A stretch of 64,000 bases of DNA from Gammaproteobacteria bacterium (lineage in GTDB: Bacteria; Pseudomonadota; Gammaproteobacteria; Pseudomonadales; Pseudohongiellaceae): contig PALV01000010.1 of the NCBI GenBank assembly GCA_002706685.1, positions 1-64,000 on the forward strand, given 5' to 3'. Below are positions 6,871 through 14,279 of this stretch, in pieces. The position numbers and the translations under genes were made by a program. A model generated the notes under the pieces. That model worked only from the letters and a program-made list of their open reading frames with translations, did not search any database and had not been told where the DNA came from. Within the stretch, counting starts at the first letter, position 1; every line of letters begins with the position of its first letter.

Positions 6871-7416
6871 TCAAGCGTTAACCACCAACCTCGGCCATAT
6901 ATTCAGCCACCGCTTTGAAGTCATCCTTTTATGGAAATCCGCTGGCTTGGGTCTTTTCGCATTGATGGTTACTGTAAGATCGAAGAGTTTGTCAAAGCCA
7001 AAAGGCGATACCAATACGATGTCACCTGCGCTGTTTAGCGTCGCGCCTACAGCCGTCTCCACTTCAACCCAGAAGCTCATGGCATCTGAGGTTGAGCTGT
7101 AGGGTCTGTCGTCGTTCCGTAGGTGCATCCTCGCCTGGTTCTTGACCGACCACGGCACATCCAACACGCTGCCAAGTTTCTGTTCACTTTCTTTCTCTTT
7201 AATCTCTGTCGTGTCTGCTGGATCAAAGTAAATGAGATCAATGTCGTTTAATGGTGTGGCGTGCACATAGCCATGAAGTTTGTCCCAAGCCAGATTGCGC
7301 ACAAACCCGGCGGCAAGACACCATTCGGGCAGGTCCAGTCTCGCAGCAACGTCAAGCGCCTTCATCCGTTCGGGGTCGTTAGCTATCCATTGTTTTATTC
7401 TGGCTAAAGTGTCCAT
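6871..7416 (-). CDS. Nucleotidyltransferase-fold family protein (COG3575-like)
   Basis: 181 residues resembling the DUF925/nucleotidyltransferase-like family (PF06042): CLAAGFVRNLAWDKLHGY near the N-terminus, then the conserved acidic run NDIDLIYFD, and a Trp-containing VPWSVKNQARMH motif typical of the family, with the FGFDKLFDLTV block near the end. Family members have the nucleotidyltransferase fold, but their substrates are mostly unknown. The protein is usually encoded alone; here it lies among accessory genes. The C-terminus (WPRLVVNA) is complete. The family is recognised with good confidence, the function not. Confidence 0.8.
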   Translation of the reverse strand: MDTLARIKQWIANDPERMKALDVAARLDLPEWCLAAGFVRNLAWDKLHGYVHATPLNDIDLIYFDPADTTEIKEKESEQKLGSVLDVPWSVKNQARMHLRNDDRPYSSTSDAMSFWVEVETAVGATLNSAGDIVLVSPFGFDKLFDLTVTINAKRPKPADFHKRMTSKRWLNIWPRLVVNA

Positions 7417-7463
7417 TACTTGTTCGATCGCTTTTCTGCAATGAAGATACGACTTTACGAAGC

Positions 7464-7730
7464 TTAACGCTCACTCTCATCGTGCCCCAGATTGTGTTTT
7501 ACGACCCTGACCAGCAGTATCGACTCGGGGTTACCATTCCACATGGAAAGAGTCATGCCAATTGCAGCGGCCCCAATCATCTTGTAGATGCTATCGTCAG
7601 ATACGCTGGGGAAAATACCAAGCAAAAGAAGCAGGGAAATTAACAACACAAGCCAGCGTCCAAATTTCCATCTGGCTTGACGTTTCTCCAGATTATCCAG
7701 CATACGTTGTTCAGTTTCGCTCAGCTCCAT
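7464..7730 (-). CDS. Small two-helix membrane protein
   Basis: 88 residues starting MELSETEQRMLDNLEKRQARWK; the ATG follows AGGAGG by four bases, so I reject the longer frame upstream. Two hydrophobic segments, RWLVLLISLLLLLGIF and MIGAAAIGMTLSMW, flank a short loop. It overlaps the 3' end of the upstream gene by 20 bp, suggesting the pair is translationally coupled and the products may act together. No family recognised. Confidence 0.6.
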   Translation of the reverse strand: MELSETEQRMLDNLEKRQARWKFGRWLVLLISLLLLLGIFPSVSDDSIYKMIGAAAIGMTLSMWNGNPESILLVRVVKHNLGHDESER

Positions 7731-7935
7731 ATGTCCTCCTGACTTTTTTGATTTTGGAATGGACAGCCATATGCGGAACCACAATCAGAAATACTCCAAT
7801 CAACGCAAAGGCATACAATTCTGCCGATCCTGAAGTTGGAAACGCCGCAAGTCTTAGCATTGTGACAAATGCTGTACCAGACAGTAGCGCAGTTGTTATT
7901 GACAGTAGTCTCAGTTCCTTTAGCTGCTTATCCAT
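7711..7935 (-). CDS. Small two-helix membrane protein, overlapping its partner
   Basis: 74 residues: MDKQLKELRLLSITTALLSG at the start, two predicted transmembrane helices (SITTALLSGTAFVTMLRLA and ELYAFALIGVFLIVVPHMAV), and a basic tail SKIKKVRRTYGAERN. The ATG at 7935 is preceded by GAGG; an in-frame TTG five codons upstream is possible. The gene end overlaps the start of the downstream membrane-protein gene, which implies co-expression. Function unknown. Confidence 0.55.
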   Translation of the reverse strand: MDKQLKELRLLSITTALLSGTAFVTMLRLAAFPTSGSAELYAFALIGVFLIVVPHMAVHSKIKKVRRTYGAERN

Positions 7936-7957
7936 GGCCGCCTCATGCAATGTGTTA

Positions 7958-8167
7958 TTAGGCTGAATGATTCCGAGGCTGGCGGATATAGTTTATATCC
8001 CACTCCGCCTCATCCTGATACACGAATCCGTGGCGTTCATAAAACCTGTTGGACTCACTACCTCGGAGCGCGGTGACGGCAACTGGAAGACCGAGCTCAT
8101 CGAGATGTTCAGGAAAAGTAGCTTCATACTCCAGACTTAAAGTTGAGCTCATGCGGCTTTCAACCAT
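7958..8167 (-). pseudogene. C-terminal fragment of a GNAT acetyltransferase
   Basis: The frame encodes LPVAVTALRGSESNRFYERHG followed by FVYQDEAEWDINYIRQP, which matches the end of GNAT N-acetyltransferases (the SNRFYERHGF motif of the last strand-helix unit). The N-terminal two thirds, including the acetyl-CoA-binding loop, are missing, and the open frame begins only inside the neighbouring HD-protein gene. This indicates a truncated gene fused to the end of an unrelated one, probably by a deletion. No function expected. Confidence 0.65.
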
Positions 8168-8733
8168 CCCTTCTCGACCGCGTCTTCCAGTTTCTTTACG
8201 ACCCAGGCATGAATCTCTGGCGCTTCATTCTCGATAAATTTGTGCGCTTTCAGAACCTGTTCTTTCGAAACATTGTTGTCCCGCCAGGCTCGCCCGTCAC
8301 TGGTGATGTTGTGAAGAAACGGCAGTAGCCTGTCTATTACTTTTAGCAGCCTGGCCTCTTTGCTTTGGCCTGTTTCCTGCTCTTCCCAGGTATTACTCAG
8401 GTTCGGGATTGTGTTTCCAGGATACGACGACAGACGCTGTGCACACTCGCGCTCCTTGAGGTGAGCTTCACCGCGGTTTTTCCCATACAGAAATGTGTCA
8501 CCTGCATCAATTTTCCCAAGATCGTGCACCAAAGCCATCTGCAGAAGTTTTAGGAGATCCAAATCTTCCCCTAAAACAGAGGCAAAAGCCCAGCAGGCCA
8601 TGGCGAGGTGCCATGAGTGTTCTGCTGAGTTCTCGACGCGCTCCCCACCGTTTATATACGTGCGACGATTGACGGATTTGAGCTTGTCTAGCTTGAGAAG
8701 GAAGTCTGACATCTCATCCAGGTTAAGTTGCAA
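8149..8733 (-). CDS. HD-domain phosphohydrolase, YfbR/5'-deoxynucleotidase-like
   Basis: 194 residues of the COG1896 family. The metal-binding HD motif set is present: the early His in ENSAEHSWHLA, the HD pair in ALVHDLGKIDAGDTF, and a downstream Asp in KVIDRLLPFLHN. E. coli YfbR dephosphorylates deoxyribonucleoside 5'-monophosphates, and related proteins may differ in substrate. I use the TTG start because GGAGG stands six bases upstream; an ATG seven codons later is the alternative. The 3' end overlaps the acetyltransferase fragment. Genes to its right are of ordinary chromosomal type, so this may be the last accessory gene. Confidence 0.85.
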   Translation of the reverse strand: MQLNLDEMSDFLLKLDKLKSVNRRTYINGGERVENSAEHSWHLAMACWAFASVLGEDLDLLKLLQMALVHDLGKIDAGDTFLYGKNRGEAHLKERECAQRLSSYPGNTIPNLSNTWEEQETGQSKEARLLKVIDRLLPFLHNITSDGRAWRDNNVSKEQVLKAHKFIENEAPEIHAWVVKKLEDAVEKGWLKAA

Positions 8734-8820
8734 CGCTTGCCTCCATATTTGTTATTTAACCACTGATCGCGACCTCAACGTTGATGCTTCTCACAACGGT
8801 TCAATATCTCCCATCAGCCC

Positions 8821-9237
8821 TCAACTCACCCCAAACTTTTCAAACACCTCTTTCTGCGTCAGCTTGGGTGTGTCGTTGGCGAACTCGTAATAGCCCGGCT
8901 TTTTATCGATGAATATCTGCTCATGCATGCTGAAACTGCCGGAATCTTTGAACAGTCCAGCCGGGATGGCGTAGTTGTCGTGCTCCTTCATGCGGTAGTA
9001 CAGATGGGTGCCGCAGGATTTACAGAAGGCGCGCTCAGCCCATTCGGAGGAGCTGTAGGTGCCGATGTTGTCGGCGCCCGTGATCTCGGGTTTGCCAGTG
9101 GGCATCAGCGCCAATAGCGGGCCGCCCCCCCATTTTCGGCACATGCCACAATGGCAGGCTTCAATGTGGCCCTCGGTGGGCACGGTCAGGGTGACGGCAC
9201 TGCACAGGCAGCTGCCGGATACGGTTTGTGCGGTCAT
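8821..9237 (-). CDS. GFA-family (CENP-V/GFA domain) zinc protein
   Basis: 138 residues with the glutathione-dependent formaldehyde-activating enzyme fold (PF04828). The zinc-binding cysteines are visible in GSCLCSAV, CHCGMCRKW and FCKSCGTHLYY. Despite the family name, catalysis is doubtful for most members, and their cellular role is open. Length is typical. A second, divergent member of the family is encoded 1.2 kb away at 10489-10890. ATG start, separate transcription unit likely. Confidence 0.88.
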   Translation of the reverse strand: MTAQTVSGSCLCSAVTLTVPTEGHIEACHCGMCRKWGGGPLLALMPTGKPEITGADNIGTYSSSEWAERAFCKSCGTHLYYRMKEHDNYAIPAGLFKDSGSFSMHEQIFIDKKPGYYEFANDTPKLTQKEVFEKFGVS

Positions 9238-9385
9238 GTCGGGTACTCCGTTATTCTTGTTTAAGTGGCGGATGACAAAAATCCAGGCACGCTACCGCCC
9301 TGCGGGTGTCCCGCAAGCTAAGGCCGGTTGACTGCCCGGCGAATATCACTGGAGCCCGTATCGCGCAACAACAGAACGGCGCCGG

Positions 9386-9673
9386 CTACGACTCGTAGCG
9401 GCGACCAATCTCGGCGATTTCTACAGAGTAGGAGGCATACCAGCGTTCACGGCCCAGCTGCTGGGCGGTGCGATGTTCGGGATGGGCCTTCCAGGCCAGG
9501 ATATGCTCTTCGGAAGGCCAGTAGGAGAGTGCGATTTCGGTATCGCCTTCGTTGACCGCGGTGAATTCCAGACAACCGAATTCGGTCAAGGCAAGTTCGC
9601 GCAGGCGGCTGGTGGTCGCTGAATACAGCTCGTCAGCCTGTTTGACCTTGGCGCGAAAGATAACAACAAACAC
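9386..9673 (-). CDS. Antibiotic biosynthesis monooxygenase (ABM) domain protein
   Basis: About 95 residues with the ferredoxin-like ABM fold: the family start FVVIFRAKVKQ, the helix ADELYSATTSRLRELAL, then CLEFTAVNEGDTEIALSYW and the HILAWKAHPEHRTAQQLG helix characteristic of this group. Members act as small cofactor-free oxygenases or have unknown roles. GTG start chosen because GGGAG lies eight bases upstream and the family normally begins just here; an ATG ten codons upstream is open too. Confidence 0.85.
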   Translation of the reverse strand: MFVVIFRAKVKQADELYSATTSRLRELALTEFGCLEFTAVNEGDTEIALSYWPSEEHILAWKAHPEHRTAQQLGRERWYASYSVEIAEIGRRYES

Positions 9674-9851
9674 AACCCGTTCTCCCTGTTTGCGCCCGGT
9701 CATGCAGCCGGGCGTGATTGTGTTTCCTGTTTAATGCAAACGGGGATGCTTTGCAACTAGCCAATAGAGTGATTCGTGACGAGTGGGCGCAACATCACGC
9801 TTAATGGCAGTTCATCTGAGTATTGCTTGCCAGCGAGCGGTAGCAGCCAGA

Positions 9852-10415
9852 TTACAGCTCGCTGGCCGCCTGCAGCACGTGATCAAAGTCCGGCCGGTCC
9901 CGATAATCTGCCTCGGCAAACTTGGCCAATACAGTACCGTCCGGGCTGAGGACGAAAATGCCGGGATACGGAATGCCGTAGGCGCGGCTGTCAGGTTCGT
10001 ACTCAGTGTTCAAAATGCCCAGCGCGGTTACGTGGGTGGTGTCTTCGTCGCGCAGCAGCGGAAAGTCGGTACCGTGGTCGATTTCGGCACCCTGCAGGGT
10101 TTCCAGCGAATCGTAGGTCATGGTGGCGACATTAAATCCCATGGCCTCAAACTCGTCGGCCACTTCAACCAGTTGCTGCAACTGGGCAATGCAGTACGGG
10201 CACCAGTCGAAAGAGCGGCTGAGTACCAGCACCAGGCCTTTTTCACCAATCAGATCGGCCAGTGTGCGGACCTCGCCGGTCTGATCCTGCGCACTGATCG
10301 CCGGGATCTCACTGCCCACCGGAAAGTCCGGCGCCCAGACAAATTCCTGTGCCAGTGACACAGTCGCAGACAGCGCAAACATTGCGCAGAAAACCAGCTT
10401 GAACAAACGGTTCAT
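9852..10415 (-). CDS. Exported redoxin-domain (AhpC/TSA-like) protein
   Basis: 187 residues with an N-terminal signal peptide (LFKLVFCAMFALSATVSLAQ) and a peroxiredoxin/thioredoxin-like domain. The active site region reads SRSFDWCPYCIAQLQQL, with a CPYC pair at the start of a helix. It is therefore probably a periplasmic thiol oxidoreductase or peroxidase. The rest matches the family (GIPYPGIFVLSPDGTVLAKF). It stands alone on the minus strand. Confidence 0.82.
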   Translation of the reverse strand: MNRLFKLVFCAMFALSATVSLAQEFVWAPDFPVGSEIPAISAQDQTGEVRTLADLIGEKGLVLVLSRSFDWCPYCIAQLQQLVEVADEFEAMGFNVATMTYDSLETLQGAEIDHGTDFPLLRDEDTTHVTALGILNTEYEPDSRAYGIPYPGIFVLSPDGTVLAKFAEADYRDRPDFDHVLQAASEL

Positions 10416-10488
10416 GGTGCCTCCAGCGGCAGTTTTTGTTTGTTATCAAAAGTCTCTCAAAACTAAAGACCCGGTGACACGCAAAAGC

Positions 10489-10890
10489 TTACCGCCGGTC
10501 AGAAGGATGATTCACACCATCCATGATCGGCACTTCACCCAGGTCTTTGGGATTGACGCCTTCCAGGCAGCCGACGTTGAAGCCATATTCGTTGGGATCG
10601 GAGCGGCGCTGGTGATGCGTGTAGATGCCGCAGCGGGAGCAGAAGTAGTGTCTGGCTACCTGGGTATTGAACTGATACAGGCTCAGTACGTCCTCACCTT
10701 TGACAATGCGGATGGCCGGCAGACTGGTGGTACCCATGATCGCACCACGGCGCCGGCAGAAGGAGCAGTCGCAGCGTCGCGGCGACACCACGCCATCAGG
10801 CAGGTGCAACTCTATCTGCACGGCACCGCAGTGACAGTTAAGCGTGTGATATTCCTGAATCGGGGTCGGTCCAATCTGCTTGATACTCAT
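10489..10890 (-). CDS. GFA-family zinc protein, second copy
   Basis: 133 residues, starting MSIKQIGPTPIQEYHTLNCH. Cysteine motifs NCHCGAVQ, CDCSFCRRRG and FCSRCGIYTHH match the GFA zinc-binding pattern. The ATG at 10890 has AGGAG nine bases upstream, whereas the longer frame lacks family similarity. The start lies inside the 3' end of the DUF2007 gene (53-bp overlap), so the two are probably co-transcribed and translationally coupled. It is only distantly similar to the copy at 8821-9237. Confidence 0.88.
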   Translation of the reverse strand: MSIKQIGPTPIQEYHTLNCHCGAVQIELHLPDGVVSPRRCDCSFCRRRGAIMGTTSLPAIRIVKGEDVLSLYQFNTQVARHYFCSRCGIYTHHQRRSDPNEYGFNVGCLEGVNPKDLGEVPIMDGVNHPSDRR

Positions 10891-11128
10891 CGGTATCGGC
10901 TCCTTCCGTAAGGGCCTCCGCCTGGCTGTCGTAGCTGCGGATGACCTGTTCTGCGGCATCGATGTCATCGTCCTGCACATAGACCTCGGCAAAACCCTGC
11001 ACGGCCAAGTCGCCCACGGCACCCTGCAGGTAGTGACCACCCACATGGGGCTCAATACCGTGCGAACGCAGCAGGCCGGCAACAATGTGGGCTTCCATGA
11101 TGTCAGCGGCGTGGTAAATGATCTTCAT
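10838..11128 (-). CDS. DUF2007 putative signal-transducing protein
   Basis: 96 residues starting MKIIYHAADIMEAHIVAGLL, with the RSHGIEPHVGGHYLQGAVGDL block and EVYVQDDDIDAAEQVI characteristic of DUF2007 (PF09413), a PII-like small domain of unknown function. The acidic tail (ALTEGADTDEYQADWTDPD) is longer than in most members. It overlaps the following GFA gene and sits 4 bp downstream of the LysE gene, so the three likely form one operon. Confidence 0.8.
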   Translation of the reverse strand: MKIIYHAADIMEAHIVAGLLRSHGIEPHVGGHYLQGAVGDLAVQGFAEVYVQDDDIDAAEQVIRSYDSQAEALTEGADTDEYQADWTDPDSGISHA

Positions 11129-11132
11129 GACC

Positions 11133-11804
11133 CTAGTATCGCAGAATGACCAGCCCGGCTGCCACCACCAATAAAAGCGCTGCCAGCCGGTTCAGCCACG
11201 CAGACCAGAAAGCAAATTGTGGGTCCCCCGCCAATAGTTGCCCCGCCCTGGCTACCAGCGCTGCATAGACCAATTTGACGCCACCAACACTGATGATGGT
11301 AATGACCATGATGAGCAGTACATCCCAGAACGTGATGGCGGCGACATCCACAAAAGCCTGGAAGAAACCAAGGTAAAACAGGACGGCTTTCTGATCACCG
11401 AGTGTCAGCAGCAGACCACTGACAAAGCTGCCACGCAGTGTGCCGGAAAAATCCGCAGCTTTAGACGGTATTGAAGAATCAGCAGAAGAGGTGGTGGTGG
11501 CCGTGTGCGATGCAGCAGCGCTGCGCCACAGTCCATAGGCCATCCATAACAGATAGGCTGCAACCAGAAATTTTAGCCAGCTGGCCCAGCCGTCGGCGGC
11601 ATTGAGGAACAGGGAGATACCAAACAGGGCAATCAGGATAAACAGCAGGTCGCCGGCAACAACACCGGCACTGACAGCTGCACCGTGACGAAAGCCACCG
11701 ATCAGCGCTCTGGAGGTCACGGCCAGCACGCTGATGCTTGGCAGCGCTGCCAGCACCAGCATTGCGGTTATCAGGGCCAGTGCCCCGGCAAGGTCCAGTG
11801 TCAC
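11133..11804 (-). CDS. LysE/RhtB-family exporter
   Basis: 223 residues, about six transmembrane helices. The N-terminal LysE signature is visible (LPSISVLAVTSRALIGGFRHG and GVVAGDLLFILIALFG), as is LLTLGDQKAVLFYLGFFQ, the equivalent of the conserved L-NPKA motif. Members export amino acids or related compounds across the inner membrane; substrate not predictable here. A Ser/Thr-rich cytoplasmic loop (HTATTTSSADSSIPSK) is inserted in the middle. It is the first gene of a likely operon with the DUF2007 and GFA genes. Confidence 0.88.
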   Translation of the reverse strand: MTLDLAGALALITAMLVLAALPSISVLAVTSRALIGGFRHGAAVSAGVVAGDLLFILIALFGISLFLNAADGWASWLKFLVAAYLLWMAYGLWRSAAASHTATTTSSADSSIPSKAADFSGTLRGSFVSGLLLTLGDQKAVLFYLGFFQAFVDVAAITFWDVLLIMVITIISVGGVKLVYAALVARAGQLLAGDPQFAFWSAWLNRLAALLLVVAAGLVILRY

Positions 11805-11889
11805 GCCATCAGGCCTCTGAATATGACTCAGCGCCTAGTCTAACAGAACACCTTGCCACCTGGATGCGGCGGCCAAAGTGGCCGATGGC

Positions 11890-14133
11890 TTACCTGCCGT
11901 CGCGCGACGGCGAGCGTCGCTTGCCCTTGTCTTTGTCGACACGCTTTTTGGGCGCGCCGCGTTTTTTTTCTTTGGGTTTGTCGGCGCTGAATTTATCAGC
12001 GCCAAATTTGCCACCTTTGCCACGCGGCGAGTCAAACTTGTCGGAGCCAGCCTTGTCAGCACCGAACCTGTCGGACTTGAATTTTTTTGTCTTGAATTTG
12101 CTGGCACCGGCCTTGTCCGCACCAGCACTGTCTGACGCCGCACGGTCGAACCTGGGGCGTTCCGTACGGGCACGATCACTGCGTGGACGATCGGATGCTG
12201 CGCGCTCATCGCTGAAGCGGTCACTGCGGGGGCCGCGCGGGGGTCGAGTCGGTTCGGTAAACGCATCACGCGAACGCGACGGGCGCGGTTTGCGATCGCC
12301 ATCCGGTCTTGGCCGGCGGCCACGATCAGGCGCCATGCCCGCTGCAATACGCTCCAGGTTCAGGGACTGGTTGCACACGCGGGTACGCTGCAGGGTCTGG
12401 AATACTTCATCGGGCATGCCAGTAGGCAGATCGATGGTGGTGTGATCATCAAAAATCTGGATGCGGCCGATATAACGACCTTCGATGCCGCCTTCGTTGG
12501 CGATGGCACCAACAATCTCGCGCGGCGTGACACCATGGTCGTGCCCCACTGCCAGACGGAAGTGCTCCATTGGCACGTCATCACCATCACTGAAGTCACG
12601 CTGCTCGCGGCGCTTGCGCGGCGCACGCTCACCAGCATCATCACCTTCCAGCAGGCTGCCAATGTACTCATCACCTGTCGGGACTTTGCTGCGTTGCTTG
12701 CGGGCAGGCCGTTCGTCAGCATAGTCGTCACCAGCAGAGTGTGTGCCTCTTGACGCCTTTTCCTTGAATCCTTTGCTCGTGCCGTAGCCGGTTTCTTTCA
12801 CTTCTTTAAATGAAGGCTCCAGCGGTCGGTCTTTCTGCAACAGGAAGGCCATGGCGGCTGCCGCATCTTCCAGTGAACACTCATGTTCCTGACAAAGATC
12901 GGCGATCAGGCTGCGGAAGAAATCCAGGTTGTCCTGTGCCAATGCATCGGCGATGGTCTGCTTGAACTGCTGGCTGCGCTTCAGGATCAGATCACCACGG
13001 GTAGGCAGTTCCATACGCGTGATTTTCTTGCGCGTGGTGCGCTCGATCGACTGCAGCATACGCTGTTCGCGCGGTGCAACAAACAGGACCGCCTTGCCGC
13101 TGCGGCCGGCGCGTCCGGTACGACCAATACGGTGTACGTAGGCTTCGTTATCGTAGGGAATGTCGTAGTTCATCACGTGGCTGATGCGTTCCACATCCAG
13201 GCCGCGTGCTGCCACGTCGGTGGCCACCACGATATCCAACTGGCCGTTCTTTAACTGCTCAACGGTACGCGTGCGCAGCTGCTGGTTCATGTCGCCGTTC
13301 AAGGCCGCAGCAGAGAAGCCACGTGCGTTGAGTTTCTCGGCCAGCTCCACGGTGCTGTTTTTGGTACGTACGAATACGATCATGCCGTCGAAGTCTTCGA
13401 CTTCCAGCATGCGCGTCAGTGCGTCCAGCTTGTTGGTGCCCTGCACCAGCCAGTAGTACTGATCGATATCGGAGTTGGTGCTGGTTGCGCTTTTGATGCG
13501 TACTTCCTGCGGGTCGTGTAGATACTTTTCCGCCACGTTGCGGATGGGCGGCGGCATGGTCGCAGAGAACAGCGCTACCTGACGGCTGTCCGGGGTCTGC
13601 TGCAGAATGGTTTCGACATCGTCGATAAAACCCATGCGCAACATCTCGTCGGCTTCGTCGAGTACCAGCGTGTTGATTTTTTTCAGATCCAGCGAGCGAC
13701 GATTAAGATGGTCGAGCAGACGGCCAGGGGTTGCTACCACCACGTGCACACCACGACGCAGTGCCTGCAGTTGCCGGCTCATGTCCTGACCACCGTAGAT
13801 GGGCAGTACGTGGAATCCACGCAGTCCTTCGGCGTAAGTCTGGAAGGCCTCGGCCACCTGAATGGCCAGCTCGCGCGTTGGACACAGCACCAGAGCCTGG
13901 GTCGACGGGTTATTCACATCGATTTTGGCCAGAATCGGCAGTGCAAACGCGGCTGTTTTGCCGGTGCCGGTCTGGGCCATGCCCACAATGTCCTTTCCTT
14001 CGAGCAAGGCAGGAATTGTAGCCTGTTGAATAGGCGAGGGTTTTTCATACCCGACGCGCTCCAGTGTTTTTAACAGGAATGCGGGCAGATTGAGCTCGGC
14101 AAAGCCGAGATCGGGCGCGGTGGTGCTGGACAT
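11890..14133 (-). CDS. deaD: DEAD-box ATP-dependent RNA helicase DeaD/CsdA
   Basis: 747 residues. Q motif FAELNLPAFLLKTLERVGYE with PSPIQQATIP at 11-41, Walker A AQTGTGKT at 53-60, VLDEADEM (motif II), FSATMP (motif III), and helicase-C motifs ATDVAARGLDV and YVHRIGRTGRAGR. A DbpA-type RNA-binding domain (HFRLAVGHDHGVTPREIVGA onward) follows a linker. The last 130 residues are a highly charged tail rich in repeated SDR/ADK/KFK units, longer than in E. coli CsdA (629 residues). DeaD unwinds structured RNA in ribosome assembly and mRNA decay, above all in the cold. The gene is monocistronic; a long hairpin lies upstream. Confidence 0.95.
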   Translation of the reverse strand: MSSTTAPDLGFAELNLPAFLLKTLERVGYEKPSPIQQATIPALLEGKDIVGMAQTGTGKTAAFALPILAKIDVNNPSTQALVLCPTRELAIQVAEAFQTYAEGLRGFHVLPIYGGQDMSRQLQALRRGVHVVVATPGRLLDHLNRRSLDLKKINTLVLDEADEMLRMGFIDDVETILQQTPDSRQVALFSATMPPPIRNVAEKYLHDPQEVRIKSATSTNSDIDQYYWLVQGTNKLDALTRMLEVEDFDGMIVFVRTKNSTVELAEKLNARGFSAAALNGDMNQQLRTRTVEQLKNGQLDIVVATDVAARGLDVERISHVMNYDIPYDNEAYVHRIGRTGRAGRSGKAVLFVAPREQRMLQSIERTTRKKITRMELPTRGDLILKRSQQFKQTIADALAQDNLDFFRSLIADLCQEHECSLEDAAAAMAFLLQKDRPLEPSFKEVKETGYGTSKGFKEKASRGTHSAGDDYADERPARKQRSKVPTGDEYIGSLLEGDDAGERAPRKRREQRDFSDGDDVPMEHFRLAVGHDHGVTPREIVGAIANEGGIEGRYIGRIQIFDDHTTIDLPTGMPDEVFQTLQRTRVCNQSLNLERIAAGMAPDRGRRPRPDGDRKPRPSRSRDAFTEPTRPPRGPRSDRFSDERAASDRPRSDRARTERPRFDRAASDSAGADKAGASKFKTKKFKSDRFGADKAGSDKFDSPRGKGGKFGADKFSADKPKEKKRGAPKKRVDKDKGKRRSPSRDGR

Positions 14134-14217
14134 AATAGGTGCCTGCTGGCGTGACGTGCGGTAAACGAGGATATTCTACAAAAAGGGCGCGCAGTGTACA
14201 GCAATAACTGGTCGGTT

Positions 14218-14265
14218 AAAAGGGGACGGAGGGATTTAGCTCGCTAAATCCCTCCGTCCCCTTTA
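14218..14265. repeat. Near-perfect 22-23-bp inverted repeat (REP/REPIN-like)
   Basis: AAAGGGGACGGAGGGATTT and its reverse complement face each other across a two-base centre (TC), giving a 22-23-bp perfect stem. It lies between the glycerophosphodiesterase stop and the deaD start. The AAATCCCTCCGTCCCC type of sequence recalls REP elements mobilised by RAYT transposases in gammaproteobacteria, but no transposase is nearby. It could also end transcription of the upstream gene, although no long T-run follows in that direction. Confidence 0.8.
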
Positions 14266-14279
14266 GGCCCTTTGGGTCT

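Noticed and set aside
11738..12445. 235-codon plus-strand frame with repeats opposite deaD
   Set aside because: The repeats mirror those of the charged DeaD tail; the helicase gene on the minus strand explains the sequence.
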